A DNA stretch of 64,000 nucleotides, from positions 50,875-114,874 of the forward strand of contig CAZSYT010000002.1 in NCBI GenBank assembly GCA_964610905.1. Reading direction: 5' to 3'. Source of the DNA: JAJZJT01 sp964610905 (GTDB lineage: Bacteria > Actinomycetota > Acidimicrobiia > Acidimicrobiales > RAAP-2). This document shows, piece by piece, positions 56,954 to 64,000 of this stretch (positions are counted from its first letter, which is position 1; each line of letters starts with the position of its first letter). The notes under the pieces are model-generated. The model saw nothing but the letters and a program-made list of their open reading frames with translations, did no database searches and was not told where the DNA came from. The translations under genes were made by a program, and so were the position numbers.

Positions 56954-59173
56954 GGGTGCGCCGAGCGCGTCGACGGCGTCGTTGAAGGCCTTCGACGGCC
57001 GCATGACGGCCTCGCAGCGCGCCGGGTCCGGGTGGTAGTAGCCGCCGAGGTCGACCGGCGAGCCCTGGACGGCGAGGAGCTCGGCGACCACTGCCTCCTC
57101 CAGTCCGGCGAGGACGTCGGCCAGCTGCCTGAACGCCGCGGCGAGCTCGGGGTCGTCGGACTGCCCGGCGAGCTCCTGGGCCCAGTAGAGGGCGAGGTAG
57201 AAGTGGCTGCCCCGGTTGTCGATCCCCCCGAGCTTGCGGGTCGGGGACCGGTCGAGCTCGAGGAAGGTGGCCGTGGCGCGGTCGAGGGTGTCGGCCAGCA
57301 CCTGGGCGCGGGCGTTGCCAGTGTGCTGGGCCAGGTGCTCGAAGCTCGCCGCGAGGGCGAGGAACTCGCCGAGGCTGTCCCATCGCAGGTAGTCCTCGGC
57401 CAGCAGTTGCTGGACGTGCTTGGGCGCCGAGCCGCCGGCACCGGTCTCGAAGAGGCCGCCCCCGGCGAGCAGCGGCACGACCGAGAGCATCTTGGCGCTG
57501 GTGCCGAGCTCGAGGATCGGGAACAGGTCGGTCAGGTAGTCGCGCAGGACGTTGCCCGTCACCGAGATGGTGTTCTCGCCGCGGCGGATGCGCTCGAGCG
57601 AGCGGGCGGTCGCCTCCGCCGGCGAGAGGACGTCGAGGTCGAGCCCGTCGGTGTCGAGCTCGGCAAGGTACACGCGGACCTTCTCGATCATCACGGCGTC
57701 GTGGGCCCGCTCGGGGTCGAGCCAGAAGACGGCAGGGTCGCCGGTCACGCGCGCCCGGTGGACGGCGAGCTTGACCCAGTCGCGGATGGCGACGTCCTTC
57801 GCCTGGCACATGCGGAAGATGTCGCCACGTGCCACCGGCTGCTCGAGGACGACGGCGCCCGCCTCGTCCACGACGCGCACCACTCCGTCGGCGGCGACCT
57901 CGAACGTCTTGTCGTGGCTCCCGTACTCCTCGGCCGCCCGCGCCATCAGTCCGACGTTGGGCACCGAGCCCATCGTGGCGGGGTCGAAGGCACCGTGCGC
58001 CCGGCAGTCGTCGATGACGACCTGGTAGACGTCCGCGTAGCTGCTGTCGGGGATGACGGCGAGGGTGTCGGCCTCCTCCCCGTCGGGGCCCCACATGTGC
58101 CCCGAGTTGCGGATCATCGCGGGCATCGAGGCGTCCACGATGACGTCGCTCGGGACGTGGAGGTTGGTGATGCCCCGGTCGGAGTCCACCATGGCGAGGC
58201 GCGGCCCCGAGGCGAGCTCGGCTTCGATGGAGGCCCGCACGTCGTCGCCGTCGTCGAGCGCGTCGAGACCGGCGAGGATGGCCCCGAGCCCGTCGTCGGG
58301 GTCGAGGCCGGCGGCCTCGAGCGCGTCGCCGTAGCGGGCGAAGGTGTCGGGGAGGAACGCCCGCAACACGTGGCCGAAGATGACCGGGTCCGACACCTTC
58401 ATCATCGTCGCCTTCAGGTGGACCGAGAAGAGGACGTCCTCTCTCGCCGCCCGCTCGCGCTGGTCGGCGAGGAAGCGGCGCAGGGCGGCGACCCGCAGGA
58501 CTGCCGCGTCGACGACCTCGCCGGGCTCCACGGCGATCCCGTCGCGCAGCACCGTGGTTCCGCCGTCGGCGACGAGCTCGATGCGGAGGGCACCGGCCTC
58601 GGCGATCGTCGTCGAGCGCTCGGTGGAGCGGAAGTCGTCGCCCGTCATGTGGGCCACGTTGGTCTTCGAGGTCGCGCTCCACGCGCCCATGTGGTGCGGG
58701 TGCGACCGGGCGTACGCCTTGACCGACGCCGGGGCACGCCGGTCCGAGTTCCCCTGGCGCAGCACGGGGTTGACGGCGCTGCCCTTGACGCGGTCGTAGC
58801 GGGCGCGCACCTCGCGCTCCTCGTCGGTCGCCGGCTCGTCGGGGTAGTCGGGCAGGGCGAACCCCTGGGCCTGCAGCTCGGCGACGGCGGCGCGCAGCTG
58901 GGGCACCGAGGCAGAGACGTTGGGCAGCTTGATGATGTTGGCCTCGGGCTCCGCCGTCAAGGCCCCGAGCTCGGCGAGGGCGTCGTCGACGCGCTGCTCG
59001 GCGGTCAGGTGCTCGGGGAACAGGGCGAGGATCCGTCCGGCCAGGGAGATGTCCCGCGTCTCCACCTCGACGCCCGCCGTGGCCGCGTAGGCACGCACGA
59101 CCGGCAGGAACGAGTAGGTGGCGAGAGCCGGGGCCTCGTCGGTGTGCGTGTAGATGATCGTCGATCGCGGCAC
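56951..59173 (-). CDS. icd: Isocitrate dehydrogenase, NADP-dependent, monomeric type
   Basis: 740 residues, the standard length of the monomeric enzyme (IDH-II). Oxidises isocitrate to 2-oxoglutarate with NADP and Mg2+. Highly conserved stretches include IIYTHTDEAPALATYSFLPV, PNVSASVPQLRAAVAELQAQ, AVNPVLRQGNSDRRAPASVK (substrate binding), HMGAWSATSKTNVAHM, DVLFSVHLKATMMKVSDPVI and LGGIDNRGSHFYLALYWAQ. GTG 59173 has GAAAGGGGC upstream. An MFS gene precedes it by 33 bases on the same strand. A TCA-cycle housekeeping gene, complete and apparently functional. Confidence 0.97.
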   Translation of the reverse strand: MPRSTIIYTHTDEAPALATYSFLPVVRAYAATAGVEVETRDISLAGRILALFPEHLTAEQRVDDALAELGALTAEPEANIIKLPNVSASVPQLRAAVAELQAQGFALPDYPDEPATDEEREVRARYDRVKGSAVNPVLRQGNSDRRAPASVKAYARSHPHHMGAWSATSKTNVAHMTGDDFRSTERSTTIAEAGALRIELVADGGTTVLRDGIAVEPGEVVDAAVLRVAALRRFLADQRERAAREDVLFSVHLKATMMKVSDPVIFGHVLRAFLPDTFARYGDALEAAGLDPDDGLGAILAGLDALDDGDDVRASIEAELASGPRLAMVDSDRGITNLHVPSDVIVDASMPAMIRNSGHMWGPDGEEADTLAVIPDSSYADVYQVVIDDCRAHGAFDPATMGSVPNVGLMARAAEEYGSHDKTFEVAADGVVRVVDEAGAVVLEQPVARGDIFRMCQAKDVAIRDWVKLAVHRARVTGDPAVFWLDPERAHDAVMIEKVRVYLAELDTDGLDLDVLSPAEATARSLERIRRGENTISVTGNVLRDYLTDLFPILELGTSAKMLSVVPLLAGGGLFETGAGGSAPKHVQQLLAEDYLRWDSLGEFLALAASFEHLAQHTGNARAQVLADTLDRATATFLELDRSPTRKLGGIDNRGSHFYLALYWAQELAGQSDDPELAAAFRQLADVLAGLEEAVVAELLAVQGSPVDLGGYYHPDPARCEAVMRPSKAFNDAVDALGAP

Positions 59174-59206
59174 GACTGCCCCTTTCAGGTGGCTTCCTTT
59201 GCCAAC

Positions 59207-60457
59207 CTATCGAGCAACCCGGCGAGGACGCCCATCGGCGGTGTTCCCCCAGGTCGGCGCGCGCCAGAGGGGCACGAGCGCCACGACGGCGACCACCTGC
59301 GCGGCGACCGTGAAGGCGACGGCCGCACCGACGGCGACGTCGTAGAGGACGCCGATGACGGCGGCACCGACGAGCCAGGCGAGGCCGTAGACGGCGGTGA
59401 AGGTGCCGTAGCCGGCGCCCCGGCGCTCGCGCGGCACGAGGTCGGCGACGGCGGCGCGCATCGTCGACTCGTGCACCCCCATCACCGCCCCCCACAGGAG
59501 CGCGCCGACGACCACCAGCGGCACCGAGGTGGAGAACGACAGGAACGGCACCACCGCGCCGAGGACGGGGAGCACCACGAGGCCGCGCAGGCCGACGCGG
59601 TCGTAGAGCCGACCCGAGGCGAGGGCGGCGAGGGCGGCGGCGCCCATCGCCAGGGCGTAGAGGAGCGGGACGGTCGCCGTCGAGACCACGTGGCGCTGCT
59701 GGAGGTGGTAGGCGAGCAGAGCGAAGGTGGCGAAGCCGGCCATGGTGGCGGCGCTGAAGAGCGCGTACTGCCAGTACCGGCGGGGGAAGCCCCGGAGCGA
59801 GACCGGTCGGGCCTGGCGCGGCCGCACGCCGGGGTCGTAGTCGGCGGGCCGGGGAACCTGGCGCCGGAGGTACGCCAGCACGGCGAGGGCGGCGACCCCG
59901 GGCACCGCCAGCGCGACGAAGGCGGTCCGGTAGCCGTGGTGGGTCGCCAGCACGGCGGCGACGGCCAGCGGGCCGACGAGGGCGCCGGACTGGTCGAGGG
60001 CCTCGTGGACGGCGAAGGCGCGGCCACTGCCGAGGTCGACGCTCGCCTCGGCCAGCATGGTGTCGCGGGCCGGGGTGCGCACGGCCTTGCCGAACCGCTC
60101 CCCGACCACGAACAGGCAGGCCAGGGCCAGAGGTCCCCCCACGCCGAGCAGGGGGACCGACGCCACGGTGACGGCGTAGCCGATGATCGAGATGGCCCAG
60201 TGGCGTCCCGTGCGGTCCGACCAGCGCCCGGAGACGAGGCGGAAGACGAGCGCTACGGCCTCGCCGAAGCCGGTGACCGCACCGACCACGGCGGCAGAGG
60301 CCCCGAACGTGCCGAGGTAGGGGCCGACGATGCTGCGGGCGCCCTCGTAGACGACGTCGGCGAGCCCGCTGACGACGCCGAAGACCAGCACAAAGCCCAT
60401 CGGGGCCAGCCGGTTGGCCCCGCCTCTCCCCCCCTGCGCCCGGGCGTGGTCGCGCAC
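59207..60457 (-). CDS. MFS transporter
   Basis: 416 residues with 12 hydrophobic segments. The motif A-like loop between helices 2 and 3 is RLVSGRWSDRTGRHWAISII; the second-half equivalent is ALASGRLYDRVGLRGLVVLP. MGVHESTMRAAVADLVPRER, in helix 10-11, is seen in a group of MFS proteins annotated as YfcJ/NreB-like exporters. N-terminus is short and cytoplasmic. Lies upstream of icd with a 33-base gap, maybe co-transcribed, though a functional link is not obvious. Substrate unknown. Confidence 0.92.
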   Translation of the reverse strand: MRDHARAQGGRGGANRLAPMGFVLVFGVVSGLADVVYEGARSIVGPYLGTFGASAAVVGAVTGFGEAVALVFRLVSGRWSDRTGRHWAISIIGYAVTVASVPLLGVGGPLALACLFVVGERFGKAVRTPARDTMLAEASVDLGSGRAFAVHEALDQSGALVGPLAVAAVLATHHGYRTAFVALAVPGVAALAVLAYLRRQVPRPADYDPGVRPRQARPVSLRGFPRRYWQYALFSAATMAGFATFALLAYHLQQRHVVSTATVPLLYALAMGAAALAALASGRLYDRVGLRGLVVLPVLGAVVPFLSFSTSVPLVVVGALLWGAVMGVHESTMRAAVADLVPRERRGAGYGTFTAVYGLAWLVGAAVIGVLYDVAVGAAVAFTVAAQVVAVVALVPLWRAPTWGNTADGRPRRVAR

Positions 60458-60573
60458 CGTGCCTGCCTAGCCCACGCCGGGATCCCCGGGCCACTGCCCG
60501 ACGAAGCGGGCCGCCGCTACGGTGGCACGGCAGCGGCGTACCGGAGGGGTCCTCCGGTGGAGAGGAGCAGACG

Positions 60574-61530
60574 ATGCTGCGGACGGCGTTGACCGACCTG
60601 CTCTCGCTCGAGGTCCCGATCGTCGGGGCCCCGATGGCCGGCGTCTCGGGCGCCGACCTCGCCGTCGCCGTCTCCGCCGGCGGGGGCCTCGGGATGCTCG
60701 GGTTCGGCAGCACGACGAGCGGCGACGCGGTGCGCGCCGAGGCCTCCCGGGCTCGTTCAGGCGGCCACCGCTTCGGGATCGGGCTGATGGCCTGGGCCCT
60801 CGCCGAGCACCCCGACCAGTTCGACGCCGCCGTCGACTCGGGGCCGGCGCTCGTCTCGGTGAGCTTCGGCGACACCGCGCCGTGGGTCGAGCGACTGCGG
60901 GACGCCGGGGTGCCGGCGGCCACCCAGGTGGCCGACGTCCGCGAGGCGAAGGCGGCGGCGGACAGCGGGGCGAGCGTGCTCGTCGCCCGGGGCGCCGAGG
61001 GAGGCGGGCACGGCCGCGACGCCGTGGGCACCCTGCCGCTCCTGCAGGGGGTGCTCGACGCGGTGGACGTGCCGGTCGTGGCGGCCGGCGGGATCGCCAC
61101 CCCGCGCGGGTTGGCCGCCGTGCTCGCCGCCGGTGCCGCGGGGGCGTGGGTCGGGACGGCCCTCGTGGCCTGCCGCGAGGCCGCTACGCCCCCCGCCGCC
61201 CGGGCCCGCGTCCTCGCCGCCGACGAGACCGACACCGTCGTCACCCGGGTCTTCGACGTCGCCCAGGGGATCCCGTGGCCACCCGAGTACGGCGGCCGGG
61301 CCCTGGGCAACGCCTTCGAGCGCCGCTGGCACGGGAGCGAGAGCCAGCTCGCCGTCGACGAGGGCGCCGCCGACGAGCTCGCCGCGGCACGGGAGCGGGG
61401 CGACTACGACGTCGCCTACGTGTACGCGGGCCAGGGCGTGGGCCTCGTCGACCGGGAGCGCCCGGCGTCGGCGGTGGTCGCCGGGATGGCCGCCGGGGCG
61501 GAGGACCTGCTCCGGCGGTGGGGCGGCTGA
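60574..61530 (+). CDS. Nitronate monooxygenase family FMN protein
   Basis: 318 residues, ATG with GGAGAGGAG ahead. NMO/2-nitropropane dioxygenase-type TIM barrel: SLEVPIVGAPMAGVSGADLA, GGLGMLGFGSTTS, SVLVARGAEGGGHGRDAVGT with the catalytic His, VPVVAAGGIATPRGLAAVLA and AGAAGAWVGTALVACREA (FMN phosphate). Converts nitronates to carbonyl compounds and nitrite in characterised members; some relatives act as enoyl reductase-like FMN enzymes. Single gene, convergent with DedA. Confidence 0.93.
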   Translation: MLRTALTDLLSLEVPIVGAPMAGVSGADLAVAVSAGGGLGMLGFGSTTSGDAVRAEASRARSGGHRFGIGLMAWALAEHPDQFDAAVDSGPALVSVSFGDTAPWVERLRDAGVPAATQVADVREAKAAADSGASVLVARGAEGGGHGRDAVGTLPLLQGVLDAVDVPVVAAGGIATPRGLAAVLAAGAAGAWVGTALVACREAATPPAARARVLAADETDTVVTRVFDVAQGIPWPPEYGGRALGNAFERRWHGSESQLAVDEGAADELAAARERGDYDVAYVYAGQGVGLVDRERPASAVVAGMAAGAEDLLRRWGG

Positions 61531-61546
61531 GGGCCCGGCCCCGTGG

Positions 61547-62173
61547 TCAGGCGAGCTCGGAGCCCCGGCTCATCCGGGAGCGCCGGAGGAGCCACCAGGC
61601 GATCCAGGCGACGAGCAGGACGCCCACCACGATGCTGATCGGCGTGAAGGCGTTGGCGACCGACTGCCAGTTGGCGGCGAGCGCCTCACCGGCGAGGGCG
61701 AAGGCGAAGGTCCACGGCAGGCTGCCCACCAGGGTGAGGGCGCTGAAGGAGACGACCGGCATCTCGGCGACGCCGGCCGGGAGGCTGACGAAGGTGCGGA
61801 CGACCGGCAGCACGCGTCCGACGAGGACGGCCAGCTGGCCACGGTGGGCGAAGAACCGCTCGGCCCGGTCGAGGTCACGGGTCCGCAGGAACACGTAGCG
61901 GCCCCACTTCTCGACGAGCGGTCGCCCGCCGATCCGCCCGACGGCGTAGGAGATCCACGCCCCGACCATGTTGCCGGCCGTGCCGGCCAGGGCCACCGCC
62001 ACCACGTTCAGGTGGAGGTGGACGCCGGCGACCACCGCACCACCGGCGAGGGCGCCGCCGAAGAGCATCACGGCTTCGCTCGGGATCGGGATGCAGGCGG
62101 ACTCGAGCACCATCAGCAGGAAGACCGCCAGGTACCCGTGCTTGCTGATCTCCGAGACGACGAGATGTACCAC
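61547..62173 (-). CDS. DedA family membrane protein
   Basis: 208 residues. SNARE-associated (DedA/VTT) domain: AVFLLMVLESACIPIPSEAV with the conserved E and P-rich re-entrant loop, AGTAGNMVGAWISYAVGRIG, RFFAHRGQLAVLVGRVLPVV, RTFVSLPAGVAEMPVVSFSA and a final TM. The motif GRxxPxxRTxxxxPAG is intact. DedA proteins act as lipid scramblase/flippase for undecaprenyl phosphate or phospholipids and support membrane homeostasis. GTG/ATG start at 62173; 69 bases after the ECF S-component gene. Confidence 0.93.
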   Translation of the reverse strand: MVHLVVSEISKHGYLAVFLLMVLESACIPIPSEAVMLFGGALAGGAVVAGVHLHLNVVAVALAGTAGNMVGAWISYAVGRIGGRPLVEKWGRYVFLRTRDLDRAERFFAHRGQLAVLVGRVLPVVRTFVSLPAGVAEMPVVSFSALTLVGSLPWTFAFALAGEALAANWQSVANAFTPISIVVGVLLVAWIAWWLLRRSRMSRGSELA

Positions 62174-62242
62174 GGTCCTCCGTTCGTCGAGCCCGGCGAA
62201 CGGTAGCAGTGCCGGGACGCCTGCGGAGGTCAGGTCAACCGT

Positions 62243-63130
62243 TCAGCCGATCGGCTCGTCCCCCCCGGGGCCGGCGCCCGCGCCGTCGAGCGCGCCGGGC
62301 ACCAGCCCGGTCGCCCGAGGAGTGGGCCGCGCCGTCGCGTCGCCGAACGCAACCGGGGCGTCGAAGGCGGCCCGCCGGGCCGCCCGCCGGAAGGTGGTGA
62401 GCAGGGTCGGGCCGGCCACCACCAGCAGGACGGCGTTCGTCACGGCACGCCCGGTGTCCCACCCGAGCGAGGTGGCGGCGTCGAAGGCCAGGTACCGGCG
62501 GGCGTTGACGGCGAAGGACGCGCCGGGCAGGTACGAGATCGTGCTGTGGGCGTCGAGGGTGAACGGCCAGAACGACAGGTTGAGGAGGAAGCCGAACAGG
62601 TACCCGGCGAGAACCCCGTAGGCGGCAAGGAGGAGCACCTCGAGGCGGCCACGCGCCGGGGGCAGCAGCCCGGCGATGAGCCCGACCCACGCGCACCCGA
62701 ACATCTGGTAGGGCATCCACGGGCCCACGCCACCGGTGATCAGCGCAGAGGCGAAGAGCGTCGTGCAGCCCAGCACGAAACCGAAACCGGCACCGTAGAC
62801 CCGGCCGGCCAGCACCAGGATGACGAAGACGGTGTCGACGCCGGCCGTGCCCGCGCCGAGGGGCCGGAGTGCGGCCCCGATCGCCGAGAGCACGCCCAGC
62901 ATGGCCACGGCCTTGGCGTCGATCCCGCCGTCCGCGACCTCGGCCAGGACGACCGCCACCACCACGACGAGCAGCGCCCCGAAGAGCAGCGGGGCCGTGG
63001 CCGTGTCTCCGAAGCGACCCGGTGCGACCACGAAGGGCCAGCAGAAGGCGACCAGACCGAGGAACGATGCAGCGGCGACCACCAGGCGCGACCGGGCACC
63101 CACCGGGACGGCGGCGGCACGGCGCGCCAT
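62243..63130 (-). CDS. ECF transporter S component
   Basis: 295 residues, ATG sharing a base with the ATPase stop (TGATG). Predicted about 8 hydrophobic segments: RLVVAAASFLGLVAFCWPFV, LLFGALLVVVVAVVLAEVAD, VDTVFVILVLAGRVYGAGFG, FVLGCTTLFASALITGGVGP, WMPYQMFGCAWVGLIAGLLP, LLAAYGVLAGYLFGFLLNLS and a C-terminal VTNAVLLVVAGPTLLTTFRR. The GPWMPYQMFGCAWVGLIAG stretch is typical of actinobacterial ECF S components (vitamin uptake group). Substrate unknown, possibly cobalamin or precursor. The C-terminal 35 residues are Gly/Pro-rich. Confidence 0.87.
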   Translation of the reverse strand: MARRAAAVPVGARSRLVVAAASFLGLVAFCWPFVVAPGRFGDTATAPLLFGALLVVVVAVVLAEVADGGIDAKAVAMLGVLSAIGAALRPLGAGTAGVDTVFVILVLAGRVYGAGFGFVLGCTTLFASALITGGVGPWMPYQMFGCAWVGLIAGLLPPARGRLEVLLLAAYGVLAGYLFGFLLNLSFWPFTLDAHSTISYLPGASFAVNARRYLAFDAATSLGWDTGRAVTNAVLLVVAGPTLLTTFRRAARRAAFDAPVAFGDATARPTPRATGLVPGALDGAGAGPGGDEPIG

Positions 63131-64000
63131 CAGCCGGCCGCCTCGAGCGCCGAGCGGACGTCGTCGACGGTGAGGACCGCGAGCGGGGCCAGCACTTTGG
63201 CCACCTGGGGAGCGAAGGCCGGCGAGGCGACGACCACCTCGGCGGTCGGCCCGTCGGCCACCACGTCGCCGGCGGCGAGGACCACGACCCGGTCGGCCAC
63301 GGCCGCGACGAACTCGACGTCGTGGGTGGCCACGACGACCGCCCGACCCTCGGCGGCGACCTGCCCGACCATCCGCCCGAGCGCCCGCTTGGCCCGGTAG
63401 TCGAGGCCCCGGGTCGGCTCGTCGAGGAGGACGACGGCCGGTGCGGCAACCAGCTGCACGGCGAGCACGAGGGCGAGGCGCTCGCCCTCCGACAGGTCGC
63501 GTGGGTGGCGCTCGTCGTCGATCCCCGGGGCGAGACGGTCCAGCACGGCACGCGCCGGGGTCGCAGGGGCTCGCCCCGACGCGGCGGCGTCGCGGTCGGC
63601 CTGGTCGAGCTCGGCACCGACCGTCTCGAGATAGAGGAGGTCGGCCGGAGCCTGGGGCACCAGCCCCACGAGCGCCCTGGCCCCGGCGGGCGGGAGCGTC
63701 GCCGGGTCGGCACCGCCGACCGAGACGGCCCCCCCCTGGCGCGCGCCCGACCCCTGCAACGCCCACAGCAGGGACGACTTCCCCGATCCGTTGCGGCCCA
63801 TGAGGGCGGTCACCTCCCCCTCGGCCAGCTCGAGGTCGACGCCGCCGAGGGCCACCACGGGGCCGTAACGGACGACGACGCCCCGGGCGACGAGCGCCGG
63901 TGGACCGCCCGGTGCGGCGCCCGGCGCACGACCCGCCGCGGGCCCCGGGGGCGCGCTCGGGGTCCCGGCGGCACCGGCGGCACCGGCGGCACCGGCGGCA
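63130..64000 (-). CDS. ECF-type ABC transporter ATP-binding protein, N-terminus beyond window
   Basis: The frame is open to the window edge, so the start is missing. The visible ATPase domain: VVVRYGPVVALGGVDLELAE, Walker A ALMGRNGSGKSSLLWALQGS, VGLVPQAPADLLYLETVGAE (Q-loop), signature DLSEGERLALVLAVQLVAAP, Walker B VVLLDEPTRGLDYRAKRALG and THDVEFVAAVADRVVVLAAG. Upstream is an Ala/Gly/Pro linker from a 9-bp repeat, which suggests that a second ATPase half lies beyond the window, as in fused EcfA1-EcfA2 proteins. Energises the S component that follows directly. Confidence 0.9.
   Translation of the reverse strand, partial: AAGAAGAAGAAGTPSAPPGPAAGRAPGAAPGGPPALVARGVVVRYGPVVALGGVDLELAEGEVTALMGRNGSGKSSLLWALQGSGARQGGAVSVGGADPATLPPAGARALVGLVPQAPADLLYLETVGAELDQADRDAAASGRAPATPARAVLDRLAPGIDDERHPRDLSEGERLALVLAVQLVAAPAVVLLDEPTRGLDYRAKRALGRMVGQVAAEGRAVVVATHDVEFVAAVADRVVVLAAGDVVADGPTAEVVVASPAFAPQVAKVLAPLAVLTVDDVRSALEAAG
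63969..64000. repeat. 9-bp tandem repeat at window edge (AAG-coding)
   Basis: GGCACCGGC is repeated at least three and a half times up to the window end. On the minus strand it encodes Ala-Ala-Gly repeats in the linker of the ATPase gene. Confidence 0.85.

Noticed and set aside
56772..61310. Open frame of about 1500 codons on the minus strand spanning icd and neighbours
   Set aside because: It is not the frame of icd or the MFS gene; stop codons are rare at this GC content, and the translation is Arg/Pro/Ala-rich without any domain.
1..64000. Mobile element, prophage, rRNA or tRNA genes
   Set aside because: No transposase, integrase, structural phage gene, rRNA sequence or tRNA cloverleaf was recognised on either strand; only short tandem repeats and one 383-bp duplication were found.

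Overview
The window is very GC-rich, densely coded DNA, almost certainly from a high-GC actinomycete (Actinomycetota). The signs are an F420-type luciferase-like oxidoreductase, a mycofactocin-type SDR, a DUF4193 zinc-ribbon protein, a monomeric NADP isocitrate dehydrogenase, GTG starts with GTGA/ATGA overlaps, probable leaderless genes, and many acyl-CoA dehydrogenases and crotonase-fold enzymes. An acidimicrobial-type soil or marine actinomycete is my inference, not something proved by the sequence. No rRNA, tRNA, CRISPR array, transposase or phage gene is visible.

Layout. 1-3.4 kb: two amidohydrolases (one cut by the window edge), then a divergent TetR regulator with an LLM oxidoreductase. 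3.5-4.1 kb: decayed EAL-domain relic. 4.3-10.8 kb (minus): dehydratase, crotonase, acyl-CoA dehydrogenase, a two-domain crotonase fusion built around a 383-bp duplication, and a degenerate ThDP-enzyme-like protein. 10.9-11.9 kb: a 15-bp tandem repeat interrupted by a 100-N gap, next to a hypothetical protein. 12-19.6 kb: two acyl-CoA ligases in divergence; the plus-strand operon continues with a paired acyl-CoA dehydrogenase, an HSD10-like dehydrogenase and a thiolase, nearly a complete beta-oxidation round. 19.7-26.5 kb: two more amidohydrolases, a mycofactocin-type SDR with an aldehyde dehydrogenase, an MFE-2-like SDR and an isochorismatase-fold protein. 26.8-32.8 kb (minus): GntR regulator, two crotonases and a Liv-type ABC importer in which both permeases and both ATPases are fused. 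33-38.8 kb: ArsR plus tandem AHSA1 protein, an ABC-2 exporter, a class-C serine hydrolase and a crotonase. 38.8-42.6 kb (minus): DUF4193 protein with a MacB/LolD-type ABC system. 42.8-47 kb (minus): MBL hydrolase, ADP-forming acyl-CoA ligase and an alpha/beta hydrolase lacking its serine. 47.2-49.1 kb: crotonase plus acyl-CoA dehydrogenase. 49.1-64 kb: mostly general functions (XRE-cupin regulator, methyltransferase, M28-like peptidase, VOC protein, broken AraC gene, aquaporin, B12-radical SAM protein, isocitrate dehydrogenase, MFS, nitronate monooxygenase, DedA, ECF S component with its ATPase).

How it fits together. The first 33 kb reads as a catabolic island for a CoA-activated substrate, possibly steroid-, terpenoid- or branched-acid-like: ligases, heteromeric-type acyl-CoA dehydrogenases, hydratases, hydroxyacyl dehydrogenases, thiolase, amidohydrolases and an uptake system. 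Several of its transcription units start at strikingly AT-rich promoters. Four share the core ATATAATAT and two share an identical 16-mer, which suggests co-regulation. Short in-frame tandem repeats are frequent, and several genes carry single-base or repeat-length frameshifts that may be real decay or assembly error.
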